Positions 46,397 through 58,000 of a stretch of DNA of 64,000 nt are shown here, in pieces. The notes beneath the pieces were generated by a model that worked only from the letters and a program-made list of their open reading frames with translations, ran no database searches and was not told the origin of the DNA. The translations under genes and the position numbers were made by a program. This DNA is from Himantopus leucocephalus. Taxonomy: Eukaryota; Chordata; Aves; Charadriiformes; Recurvirostridae. The stretch is from NCBI GenBank assembly GCA_003993805.1, contig RSEF01000003.1:63817343-63881342 (forward strand), given 5' to 3'. Numbering within the stretch: the stretch's first letter is position 1; each line of letters begins with the position of its first letter.

Positions 46397-49300
46397 AATG
46401 TGTTACATGTGGAAAATAAGAGGTCTGGACAGCCATAACATCAAGAACTGCAGAGAACTGATGTGAGGATGAAAAGACAGCAGGAAAAAATCCATAGCTG
46501 GCAGAACTCAGGAATTTTAAAATATATTAAGACCAAAAGAAAGTTTAACACTCCAGATGACTACTAGATTTGTGCATGTGCGTGGTTTGGAGAAAATATT
46601 AGAAAGAACAAGCGTCAAAATGCCAAAAAAAAAAATCAATTTGAACACAAGATGCAAACTTTTAAACAGGAAGAATAATTAAGCAGCAGAATAATTTAGT
46701 GTCACAGATCTTCCATGGTCTTTAAAACAAGACTGGATGCTCCATCAGAAGTTTTGCGTCACCAAACAGCAGCTTGCACCTTCAGTTCAGCTTATCTGGA
46801 TGAAGTTGAGAGATGTCTGACACCAGAAGCTTGACAAGAATATATGATGTCTGTTGTCCTTGAACTCTGTGAATAGCGTAGCTTAGGACACCTTTCACGT
46901 AGAAACTGATGTAAAACCAGCACTGGTGGGAGGCTTGCTCAGCTGGCAGAAGGACAGAGCACCGCTCCGGATCAGCAGTGTCCGGGGCTTTGCCAGGCTC
47001 GTGCTGCATCCAGGGGCTCCAGCTCCTGTGGGCAGGCGTTAAACTCGCAGGGGTGAGCATTTCTAGGGAAACAGCAGCGTTGGGAAGGGGTAATCTGGAG
47101 CAGTCAAGGAAGAGGAGAAAAGGAACCAGCAACCTTGTAAAGATAACCCAGAGGAAGAAGAAAAGACTTCACCAAAGAGGAAAACAAAACATTTTGATCT
47201 TTTTTGTCAGATTTTTTTAATAGTGAGAAACTGATTTTCCTGCAAAGACATTTTAATTGCTTTTTCCTATTCTGTATTAAGCTGAAATTTTGGCAGTCAA
47301 CGACCAGTATTTTCCAGCTGAAAATTAAAATAGTCTCGTTTGCGACTCCAATTGTTTTTTAGGAACACGCTCAGACTTTGAAGGAAAACATAGATATGTC
47401 TTTAACAGGTTTCCCTCAAGTGAAAACAAACTTTCTCTTAAAAAAAAAAAAAAAAAGGTTTTAATGAAAAACCTTGATTGCTGTAAGATTCTGTACAGTC
47501 ACAGTAACTTCAGAAGAACAGTAAATTGTGTCTATAATACTTTAAAGCGATCCTGCTTCTCTCCTTGTGTCACTTCTATTAGGCTATGTGGTCATACCCA
47601 GTAAAACTGCGGCTGGCAGTAATTTAACTATAGCCCCAAGTCCATGAAAATCCTGACCTTTCTCTTAAGCTAGAGCAGAACCATTTTTGACCCCTGGTGC
47701 AGTCGATGGTATCTAAGCTTTCCTTTGCAACCTGTTAAGCATGTATAAGATCTAAGAGGAGAGAACTAGGGCGAACGAGATCTCAAAACAACCAGAAGCT
47801 CATGGCTGTGTTTGCTTTTTGAATTCTAACACAGAAATTGTAATCTTAAATTCTAATGCACATTTTCCTTGAAGGGAAGAGGGATCAGGTGAAAGTTAGC
47901 TATGAATAGGCATTTTCTGCATCAGGGCTGCATTCTAAAGGGAAGCCTCCCCCTCCTTCTAATGATGCCTTTTGGCTCTTTAGTTTTTATCTGTGTTGGT
48001 TTTCCACTTTGATGATCATTTCTAAATTGTTGCTTATTATTGTAATATCTGTTCTTTGCAGAACGCTTCAAGCAAGATGTTTTAAAATACAATGCATAGA
48101 TACTGGTGTAACTACTACTGATAATCTCTACCACGCCTGCAAGAACTTTCCCAGGCTGGGAAGCGAGGTAATCCCAATGCTCCTGCAAAAGAAGGAATTC
48201 AGAGATTTTCTTCTCTGAATATTTTTGACTGCAGGAAAGTCTATGACTGAACTTTTATGTCTGCATAGGACAAAGCAGAATTCCTCACACTAAGACCTGT
48301 AACTGGCTCCAAGGTCCACACAGAACCACAGCCTTCGGTCCTGGAGAACCACAGCAGTTCCAAGGTGGGTGGCAGCCCTGGAAGTTAAAGGCGCTCTGTA
48401 GAGCTCCACAGTTTCGCTGGGTTTTCCATGCAACACATGGGGTGCAAGAACAATTTATCTTCTGTCCATTCCCTCTTCAACCCTACTGACAACTGAGCAT
48501 CTAATCCTGGTAGGTGGCACCAAACCACCATACACTGACTATTGCCCTCAAGATCATCTACATGTGCAAACCATGGTCCAGACTGAGTTTCCTTTCCCCC
48601 AAGGAGAGATGGGCTCCTCCTTCTACCAGAACAGCCGTCAGGATTAGTCATGAAAGAAATTGTTCGGCAATATAATTCATATTTGGCTGCTGGGTGCTGG
48701 GGTTTCAAAATCTGGCCCCCAGTGGATTACTTTCCTAAGCACAGGAGGGAAAGCTATGCATGGATTATCTCTTGGCAAACACTGGCTTTAGCTAGAGAAA
48801 TCAAAGGGGAAGATATTTTAGAAATTATTTTCTTTTCCCCTCTGTGCCTGGCTGCTTTCTTGCTCTCCTGAGACTCAATTTCTATAGCTGAGCTTCAATT
48901 TTCAGCTCTGTGCCACCTCTCTGAACTAAAGATTGAATTTAGTGTGATAGAATCACTGAAGAGAGATTGACCCATCAAGTTCAGATCTTGCTCCATGTTC
49001 ATGCTTCATCCTGCTTGTGTGTTTTGGGGTAGCTTGATAGTCGAAATGCCTGGCAAATTTTCAGATTGTCAAAGCACAGTCCAAGAGAGTGCTTGCTCCT
49101 TCTCCCTCCTTTTCCTTCTTCTAAAGTCAGAGTCCAGCTAAGGTATTCCTTGTGCATGCTGTCCCATTGTGTAAGCGATCCTAACAAAGAGGTCTTATTT
49201 TTCCCCAAAAACATCGTATCTTCCCGAACTGTTGGTATCAGCCTGCCTACCTGGGAGGGGCAACTCTGCAGCCTTGAGGTTGCAGCAGGTTTGGGGGGAC

Positions 49301-52280
49301 AGCTCTAGGTAGAGACAGAAGCACCAACATGATCTTCTACTTTGTCCCCATCCCTTTGCTTCACCAGCTTTTTGTTTTTTTCTTGAATGCCAGATTGAAC
49401 AGTACACATACCTTGCTCACATTTGGCCACTCTCTAAACTGATGGGGGAGGCAGTAGATGACGATTTCAGTGTCCCACACTCTACTTTTATGTAATGAGC
49501 AGAGGTCACATGAGAACAGTCTTCAGTGGCCGGTGCCATGGCTGGCTGGGATCAGCTTTACAGACCTACCTATCAAGGCACCCTTTGAAAAAGGGACTTT
49601 GTAAATCATTCCATCATCACCATCTTGAGAGCGCTCACACATCCTGACCACAGGGCAGGAGCACGGCAGCTCAGGCTATGCAAAATGTCTTTATTCACGG
49701 GGTTATTTTCATTTCTTTAGGCTGCCAATATCCTGTAACGTTTCAACAGCCAAAGAACTATTTGTTCTTGGGCATCATTTTCTGAACAGGGAATTTGTCA
49801 AGTACATTTGCATGGTTTAATTTCAGTGACTTTGTGTTTGTTTGTTTAAGCCCTGATCCCCTCCAGCTTTTGAAAAGTCACTTTTTCCCCACATTTGGTA
49901 AAGGCTGATTTCTTCCATCCCTCAAAGAAAACCTGATGAAGCTTAAAATGAACCTTCCTTTTCAGTCCAAAACAAACAAACAAAGTCCGTGTCCTTCCGT
50001 GCTCAGATGCCTACCGCATTCTTGGAAGCAGGCCTGTTGGTTAGCTCTCGCTCAGGCCGGCTGCCTTTCCTCCTCCAGCACACGGTGAGCGCAGGCACAA
50101 TATTTTTGGGGCTGGCACAAACAGGCTTCCTGGCAGGACTTCTTGGTGATAGATGAGGAAAAAAAAAAATAAATAAACACACATGAATTTATAAAACCTC
50201 TTTCCTGCCACTTTTTGTCTGGTGTTTGGATTATCCTGGGTTTAAGAGTCTGGATTGCAGCTTTTCCTGTTGCTGGGATGCTAATAATAGCTCTGTTATA
50301 TGTTGATTCTCTGGTGTCTAATAAGGAATGTAGGTTCAGTTCTAGTATCAGCCTGAACATAAATACAGATGCTTTTCTACTTGCTGGCCCATTTCCTTCT
50401 GGGAACTTAATATCTTTCAGCATATTCACATGTCTGGTTCAAATCAGCCAGCAGACACCACGATTTTTAGGGAGCCACAGGCAAAGAGACAGACAGTCGC
50501 ATACATGGTGTGGATCCCCTAAACTTCACTTTCTCGGGTACGCTGGCTCAAAGCCATCTTCCTTTGTCCGGCTGCAGATTCACCCAGGCCTGCAAGAGTT
50601 CTGTTAATCAAGACTTGGCCATCGCTGTTACATTTGGTGACATCTTCTGCTCTCTTACCTGTAAACTACAGTAACCCACCAGTCGTTGCCCTTTTCCACT
50701 GCAGCTGTGGGGACGAAAGGCTGTGGTTAAACCACCTCGCTTCTGCCCATCTGAAATCAGATCTTCCAACGCATCGTCTTCTTAAAAAGAAAAGAGCAAG
50801 AACGTCTGGGTTTCTCTTCCTTTGGTCTGTGTTTCTAATTCACTCTTAAAACAGCAGCAAATCCCACCCTCCTCAGCCCCTGGGCCCCAGAGGAGCAGAA
50901 CGCTGTTAATTAATTCTAATGAACATCAGACAGGCAGCTCCTCTCTCTCTGCATTGGGACAGGGGTTACTTTTATCTCCATCATTTTCCTTCCTTGATCC
51001 GATTTCCCCCCAGCTAAATTAAATCTCCGTCCTCTGTTTCAATTGATTTTTCCTTTCTTGCTCTCTTTTTTAACTGAAATAAGTTTACATAAATGTAAAA
51101 GTAACAAGACAAGGTCTTGGAACAGACACATCAGCTGTCTAATGTGGCCCAGGCTGTTGTAAATCAATAGTAGTGTAGTTTAATTTGTATTTTCATAACT
51201 CATTCTGTTCCCCCTCCCCTCTTCCCCCCTAACCCTGAAAGCAGAGTTTTATTTAAATGTCACCAGGTCCTGGGAGACTTGGATGGAGCTGCCTGGCCCA
51301 TTGGACCATTCATTTGATGTAAGAGCTATGAAAGACTCAGATTTATGTCACAGAAGCGATATTTCTTGCATTAGCTATTTATGGATATACACATCTTTGC
51401 ATTTCTTAACAGTAAATAAAATAAATAACAGGCACTGAAAGCCTGGCAGCATGACAGGGACCTTTATAGGATGCAAAACAAGGAAGAAATTAAAAGCAGA
51501 GAGAGTAAATAAGTCTGTGGACAGGACTTCTGACACTTGTATGGGTAATTGCTGCACTCTGTGCTTTACAGTCGTCATCATATCTGTGTGGGGTCAGAGG
51601 GAGTAGATGTCCTCCAGAGAGAATGAGGTTCTTGCTGTAGCATGAGAGCAGCCTTGCATGGGAATAACATGGGAAATAGAGAACTAATGGCACCTTTGGT
51701 TATGAAAGCTATTTCTTATGTTCACCTAATAAACTTGGAAAGTCTTGGCCTCGTGTAAACAAATGTGATGGCTGTCAACAGCAAACTGGCTTAACTATTT
51801 GAAAAAAGCTTTGGGGTTTATGGGTGATGAAGGGCAATATTTGTATCTATGTGGATGAAAAGGTAATGCGACCAACTTTTTGGATTGTGGGCAAAATCCA
51901 AAAGTATTTACACTGGCTGTGGTGTAAAATTCAGAGAAGGCCAAGGAAAACCCCATTGACTTGTGAGGCTCCTTGAAGAAGGGCACAGCAAAACTACTCA
52001 GCTCTACAATTTGGCCCTCTTTGCATACAGCACCAGTGGTGCGTGGGAAGCTGTGATGGAGGGCAACGATTTGTGTTAGTTTGCCCTAGGTGATCTGATT
52101 GCTCCTGGCTTTCTGATCGTCCTTGAGCTCCCAGATTTACTAGGGTAATAAGGTTCCCATCAAAGAGCAAGTTTAAGCATGTGCTTAAGTTTCACCACAT
52201 TCAGCTTAAGTCCATGAGTTACTGCAACTCAAGTATGCATTCTACTGCCTTGTTGAATTTAGGCCTAAAGCCAGAACAAA

Positions 52281-52347
52281 TGTGTACACACAAACAAATA
52301 TATATGTGTGCATATATACATATATACCCACATATAAAAAGCATATA
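52281..52347. repeat. TA/TG alternating microsatellite-like tract
   Basis: It contains atatatatgtgtgcatatat, acatatatac and ccacatataaaa. Open frames across it on both strands (rich in Y, I, C, V, H) are products of the repeat. Confidence 0.8.
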
Positions 52348-53863
52348 ACATTTGCTGTCACTATAGCAACAGAATGTCTGTGTGTTGCTGACGCCTTGGT
52401 AACGGCGTCTGTGTACGTCTGCACATATGTGTGTACTGAGTTGCCATGGGATTGGGTGTGGCATTTACTTAAATAGAATAAGTTAAAAAAACCCTTAGGC
52501 ATAAGAAAACCTAACAAGACATCTATCTGCCAAATCGTTATTCCTTTTACACATCTCCTTACAACCTCCGCATGCAGATCTGCTCTTTGTTATAACTAGG
52601 GAGACTGAAAAGTCTTCGGAGAATCCTTTTTTTCCTGTGCTTGTCCCCAAAGCCCCGTGTATACTAGACAAAGGATGGATAAAATTTAGAGAAAAATAAC
52701 AGCATTACAACACAATGACATATGGACAGGAATGAAAACTGTTTTCTTCAATGAATCCTTTTTTCCTGAAGAATGAGCGCAACAGAGCACCAGTAATAAC
52801 ACACCAGGGAGAAGGAAAGCAGTGTGAAGTCAGATATATCTACCTTGGTAAAACCATGGTCTAGTGGTCCAAATGGTGAGAAATATCTGTTCCTCCACAG
52901 CAACCATTAACAATCAGAGGTAGTTCTGAATCCCTGATTTTCTAACACAGTAGTTAATAACACAAAACACTGATGCAAGTATTGATACCTGAACTATTGC
53001 AGTAAGGTTAATAAATTTTTCCGGTGCCTTCTGAACAGAAATAAGTCAGACTGCTCACGTTCATTCAAGGAAGTCATTGTTACGTTAGCCCTTCTCTGAA
53101 AGCCATCTTGAATCATTAGATTTAGATGTAGCCATAAGCTATCTTGAAATTAAGTAGTTCTCCAGATTTCAGGATAAAAATCCCAAATCCTAGACAATAA
53201 ACATTAAACAACTGATTACTGCAACAAATTTTAGTTGCCTGTCACAAGAATCTACCAGGGTCCTTAAAGTTTTGCAAAACAAAAGCGAAGAGGAGATTAG
53301 TAAAGACTTACTGTGCCTCCCCCCGGCCCAGCCCTGATGATCCTGAATTTATATCTTCTGTGTGATCATTTTAAGTTGTACTGTACACAATTGCCCATTG
53401 ACCTGAATATCTATAAAAGCCTTCTTTGAATCAACCCTAAATTTTAGAAGAAAACACCTTGACAAATAAAAAGGGTAGTGAAATGTACTGGGCAGAGAAA
53501 GCAGCGAAGGAAGGACATTCCTGGTATGAGGTCATCCTAATGGGAGTAAAAGGTACTGATGTTAAAAAGGACATTAGAAAGAAGCACTATAGGACCACTG
53601 TCACTATGTAAGGATCATGAGAACACTGTTCACATCAAAAGAAATCAAAGCTATTACTTCCATCCTATGCAATCATGCCCATGAACTCAGGGATCCTTGA
53701 AATTCCCCTCCTGCATTTTTCTTGCATTGATTTAACAAATCATTCTCACTGGTTTTATTAAACTGGAAGTGTAAATCCTGGCCTCACTGCCATTGCACCT
53801 CCATCAGTAGGAAATTATATTTAGCAGTGATGAAATTAATGCCTGAAATGACACAATAAACAA

Positions 53864-53930
53864 CAAAGGAAGAGAGAAAAAAGAAAATATGAGGGAAGAA
53901 AAAAGAAAAGAAAAAAAACAAACCCAAGGA
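53864..53930 (+). repeat. A/G-rich low-complexity tract
   Basis: An almost pure purine run of aaaggaagagagaaaaaaga type is followed by A-rich sequence. Confidence 0.75.
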
Positions 53931-54551
53931 GCAGAGTTGCATTAGGCTGTGTTTGATTGCAAATTGCAAATACAACTCTGATGGCAGCGCTCTGCATGTT
54001 GTTCTTCTAAGTATTCATGCAATCAAAACGTGGGAAGTCTCCCTTCGGAACAGGGACAAACTCCTCCGCAGGGCTGTATTCAGCCCTTGTCACATATGAA
54101 ATGGATTTTCTTCCGGTTTCAGAAAGTTTGATTAATAGTGCCTGTCTCCACATCCCTGCTCGTACCGGCAACAGTGTTTTACAGGCGGACTCGTTTGCTG
54201 GTGAACTTGACTGAGAAGTGCTGCGGACTCACTCCACATGGGCTGGTGAATACCCAGTCCCCAACGCAACGTTTCATTTACTGTTCCAGTTCCTGTTAAA
54301 TGTCAACTTTCCATAGCGAGCCATATGTGATACCAGCTCCTGGAAACCTTTTCTAGAAGCTTATACCAGTAACGCACGGGGCTGGAGTCTACCCAAAGCC
54401 TGGTACAAAGGGCTCTGTAAGGTCATCCACTGAGCCTTGCAAGACCTCATCTTTAACATGGTATTTAAAAGGAATCAAATTTTAAAAGCCATAAACAGTC
54501 TTATGAGCATTAGGAAATTCTTATGAGAATGGCCGATTTCTGAAAACTTCG

Positions 54552-54840
54552 TAGAATCATAGAATTGTTAATGTTGGAAGGGACCTTTCAGATCATCTAG
54601 TCCAACCATTAACCTAACCTGACAAAACCACATCTAAACCATATCCCCAGTACCACGTCTACCCTTTTTTTAAACACCTCCAGGGATGGCGAATCCACCA
54701 CCTCCCTGGGCAGCATATTCCAATGTTGGATAACCCTTTCAGTGAAGAAATTTTTTCTAATATCCAACCTAAACCTCCCCTGGCTTAACTTGAACCCATT
54801 TCCTCTCGTCCTATCACTTGTCACTAGGGAGAAGAGGTCA
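54552..54840 (-). mobile_element. CR1 LINE 3'-end fragment, about 290 bases
   Basis: The + strand begins tagaatcatagaattgtta and continues with the characteristic ggaagggacctttcagatc, catctagtccaacc, cacctccagggatgg and cctctcgtcctatcactt. The element is in reverse orientation and 5'-truncated at about 54840. It is longer than the copy near 40.2 kb and retains part of ORF2. Confidence 0.92.
54609..54824 (-). pseudogene. CR1 ORF2 (reverse transcriptase) C-terminal remnant
   Basis: An open frame of 71 codons on the minus strand contains [20 protein letters not shown] followed by [20 protein letters not shown], the typical end of the CR1 ORF2 protein. The rest of the protein is missing because the insertion is 5'-truncated, so it is a dead remnant. 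It lies wholly within the CR1 copy and is not a host gene. Confidence 0.88.
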
Positions 54841-55007
54841 GTTCTTCAGCTCTTATGGAAATATTCTGTAGAAATCCATAGGAAAAAAATAAATGTCTCT
54901 TAAAAAGTTTGGGGTGAGAAAGTTAATAGAAAAATCATATCTCTGGTGTGAAATGTATTTTTTTTTCAGTGAACCTCAGTATAGCATTCTGTAGGACAGC
55001 TAAAAGC

Positions 55008-55025
55008 GGGGTGGGGGGGGAGGGG
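55008..55025 (+). other. G-quadruplex candidate
   Basis: GGGG-T-GGGGGGGG-A-GGGG gives at least four G-tracts with one-base loops on the + strand, an almost ideal intramolecular G4. It lies about 170 bases beyond the edge of the CR1 copy, outside any gene I recognise. Confidence 0.7.
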
Positions 55026-58000
55026 AATCTATCAGAAAGTAGTATTTTCTAATCTAGTTGACTACAGTTCTGCCCTGCAAAGAAATAAAGATTCTTTCAT
55101 CCCATGAATCTAGCAACTGCGAGAAGCAGATAGGAAATAATTTGTCAATAGATTTGCAGATATCAAATGGATGCGAGAGGTTAGGGCAGGCACACGCCTC
55201 TGCACAGAGCCATACTCTGTCTAACATTTTCTTTAGCAGCTCAGGGAAAGCATATAATTTTCCATGAACCTTTTCTGTGGAGGGCAATAAACAGGCCCTC
55301 AGCAGCTGCTGCCTTTAATTGCTTTTCAGGTGTTCTCAACGCCGGCACCTCTTCCCCGCCGCACGGACCAGAAGCCAAAGGAAGATTTCAAGTAAGAGTC
55401 CAAGGAAAAAACAATTCCGCTAGTTCAGAAGACTGTTTTCGTGTTGAAAACAGGGCGTACTTTTTCAAGGTTTGCATTTGTAAGTTATACCGAGGCAGCC
55501 CAATGGCCAAAATAAGTCAGTGTGAGCACCTAATGCCTTTGGCCTCTTGCAAACCCACTCTGGGATCATTAATCCAACGACCAAGGGAGCGCTGGGAGTT
55601 GGTTCAAGCAAAGCTCTGATATAAGCTACTATACACCAAATCACAGCAAACACCCCAGTGATTTCCTCTGCCGTGAAAAGAAAGTCATAAACACCACTAA
55701 ATGCAACAGGCATTAGCTTTCCCCAGCAGTTAAGATTTTGTGGGTTTATTTATAGCCTATTAGCACTCGTGGAAGGTAAGGAACAACAATCTATAACAGA
55801 GTCAGCAATTGTGCTGCCAGAGTTCGAAAGTCAGCCACTCTAACAGTACAGCTTGCTTCGGGCCCCCAAACCCCTTGCCGTGTCCTGCTCTCCTGCCTGT
55901 CCGTCCTCATGGACTTCACAGCCTCACACATCCAGCTGGGCTAAGGGGTCCAGGCTCAGTAAATTTATATTACTGCTGAGAAATTTTAAGCAAAACACAG
56001 AGAGTACAGAACTATTGAGAGGGTCCAGAAAGTGATTCTCTCTCACAGATATATTCCGGTAGAAGTGACACCTTTCCTCGCTTTTGGATCCAACTTTGCC
56101 TTGCAAAAACCTCAGTCTTTTAGGGTGAAAACTATTCTGTTTCTATAAATGGGTCAATTCCATCAAACATCCCTGTTGAGAGAAAACAGATAGCCTCCGG
56201 GGATACTCTTAGAAGAATATGAGCAGTGACACAGTATTATCAAAACCCCACACTCCTGCCCCTACCTAAAGGACCACCTTTCTGCATGCAGCAGCTCCCA
56301 ACTCAGCCTTCTGTTCCTCGGTTTGCGTGTGAGAGAGAGCAGGGGGGTGTAGGGAAACTGTAAACAGAGCTGCAACAGGAGGCACCAGCCTTCTTTAAGA
56401 CACGATGAAAGAAGAGTGCAGTCATTCTTGATTACTAATTGAGTAATTGAATTACAGGCTCACCAGAAACCCCAGGCCTGGTTTAAATGATGGCCAGGTG
56501 GTGCTGTGGAGGAGCTCTCCTTCTCTCTGTCCTCACTTCTAGGAGAACAGAAAGGAGTCCAGTTCCCAGCAGCTGTTGTCCATGAGCATTAGGCAGGGAA
56601 GAGTCAAGGGAGAGAGAAGTTAATCTTCACAGTCAAGGCCCTGGAAGAGGTGCCACTGTGTATTTAGAGAGTCAGCTTCCGTGGGTAGCTGTTTCCCCTC
56701 CTGCAGCAGAGGTTGGATGCAGTTTGTGAACCGTGCTGGGCTTAGCCATGGACTCCTGTCTGTACACCGAGTGGTTTTCTGAGGGATGACAGTGAAGATG
56801 ACTCCAGACTTGGCTGAAACCTGCTGGAGAGCTTCAAGAGGAGAGAAGCAGCAGGGAAGAGCTCGGCAGCTTATACACCTGCTCATTAAGGTTCAGATAA
56901 ACGCTATGTATATCTTTACTCCTGCTTTTCTAGGGATACTTAGAGCTTTAAATAATACTAATGATAGTAATACTCAAGACTTTTTTCCTATCTCTAATAT
57001 CTGTCTCTCCTATCTTGTACTGGATCTGAATTGCCACGCTTGGCCGACCCAGACCTGTGTTACACCAGGTTAGTTAGAGCAGCAGCAGAAAAAAGAGCAA
57101 GGAGATGTGTCCCCCTTCTCTGGGGACCTGAGCAAAGCTGGATGCCTGGAGCCTGTGTGCCTTTGGCATAGAAAGGGGACAGAGCAGCTGTACAAAGCAG
57201 ATTGTGGAGGGCTCCTTGTTGCTGTTCAGAGAAGCTTGTGGGATGAGAAGTGTGCCAAGGACTGCGGAGTAAGTAGAGAGGAGTCCACTGGTGGAAGAAG
57301 GCCTTTGAGATCTCATCCATGAGAATGGCAGAAAAGGATTGACAGGGAAGGGCTGACCTGTAAGGCCACTTCAGTTTAAACAAGAGCAGCCAAAGTGGAG
57401 GGATTCTCTCCCAAAACCATCCTTTAGCGAACTGTAAGTGGAAAAAATCCCCAAAGTCTTGGCTTTCCAGAAAGGGGGAAGTTAAAAGCATGTTTTAAAT
57501 TCCTGCAGTGCAAACCTGCTTTGAACACGTGAAGCTCCAGGTTCCGGAGACAAGCACTTGCACGTGTTACCTGCTGCCCAGCAAAGAAAGGCGCTATAGG
57601 CGTGCTGTGCTCCAGGAGTATTGCAGAACCATACCCCAGAAAAGAACAGAGAACTGGAGAGGTACTCTGCGTGAGTAGACCCACCACAGCACGTGGGTTT
57701 GTGGGACAGGACAAAGATGAGGAATGTGCTGGGAGAAGGGAGGAGACCTGCAAGACAGCAGACTTGACTGAGTATTAAAGAAGGGCTCGCAGGCCCTGAG
57801 GTACAAAGCACTACTGACTTCAATACCTAGACGATCCATCCCATGCATACCTGGGCTCCTGTGCAATCCCTGATAAGCAGTGTCTCACTCCACGAATTAC
57901 AGCAGAGGCAGGAGGAGACATCACATCTTACTGATACTGAGCTATAGTATGAAAGCTCAGCTGTGTGCTTTCATTCCACACCATATTTATACCACGTGCC

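Larger units (their letters stand above)
43685..54551. other. Intergenic, repeats only
   Basis: It contains the MIR-like tail near 45.3 kb, a T-run near 45194-45206, the hairpin/TA tract at 46330-46396, a 17-base A run at 47440-47456, the microsatellite near 52.3 kb and the purine tract near 53.9 kb. Several AT-rich, TAAT-rich blocks (e.g. 47220-47360, 49690-49860, 51020-51200) look like possible conserved noncoding sequence but cannot be tested here. No gene is called. Confidence 0.55.

Noticed and set aside
47440..47456. 17-base A run as the tail of a retroposed gene
   Set aside because: No coding-like sequence or poly(A) signal lies upstream and no target-site duplication was visible.
52219..52517. 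Tyr/Ile/Cys-rich membrane-like peptides on both strands
   Set aside because: They are translations of the TA/TG microsatellite tract.
57060..57491. 143-codon minus-strand open frame, the longest in the window
   Set aside because: No recognisable domain, signal or codon structure, other frames are similarly open locally, and no splice context; treated as chance.
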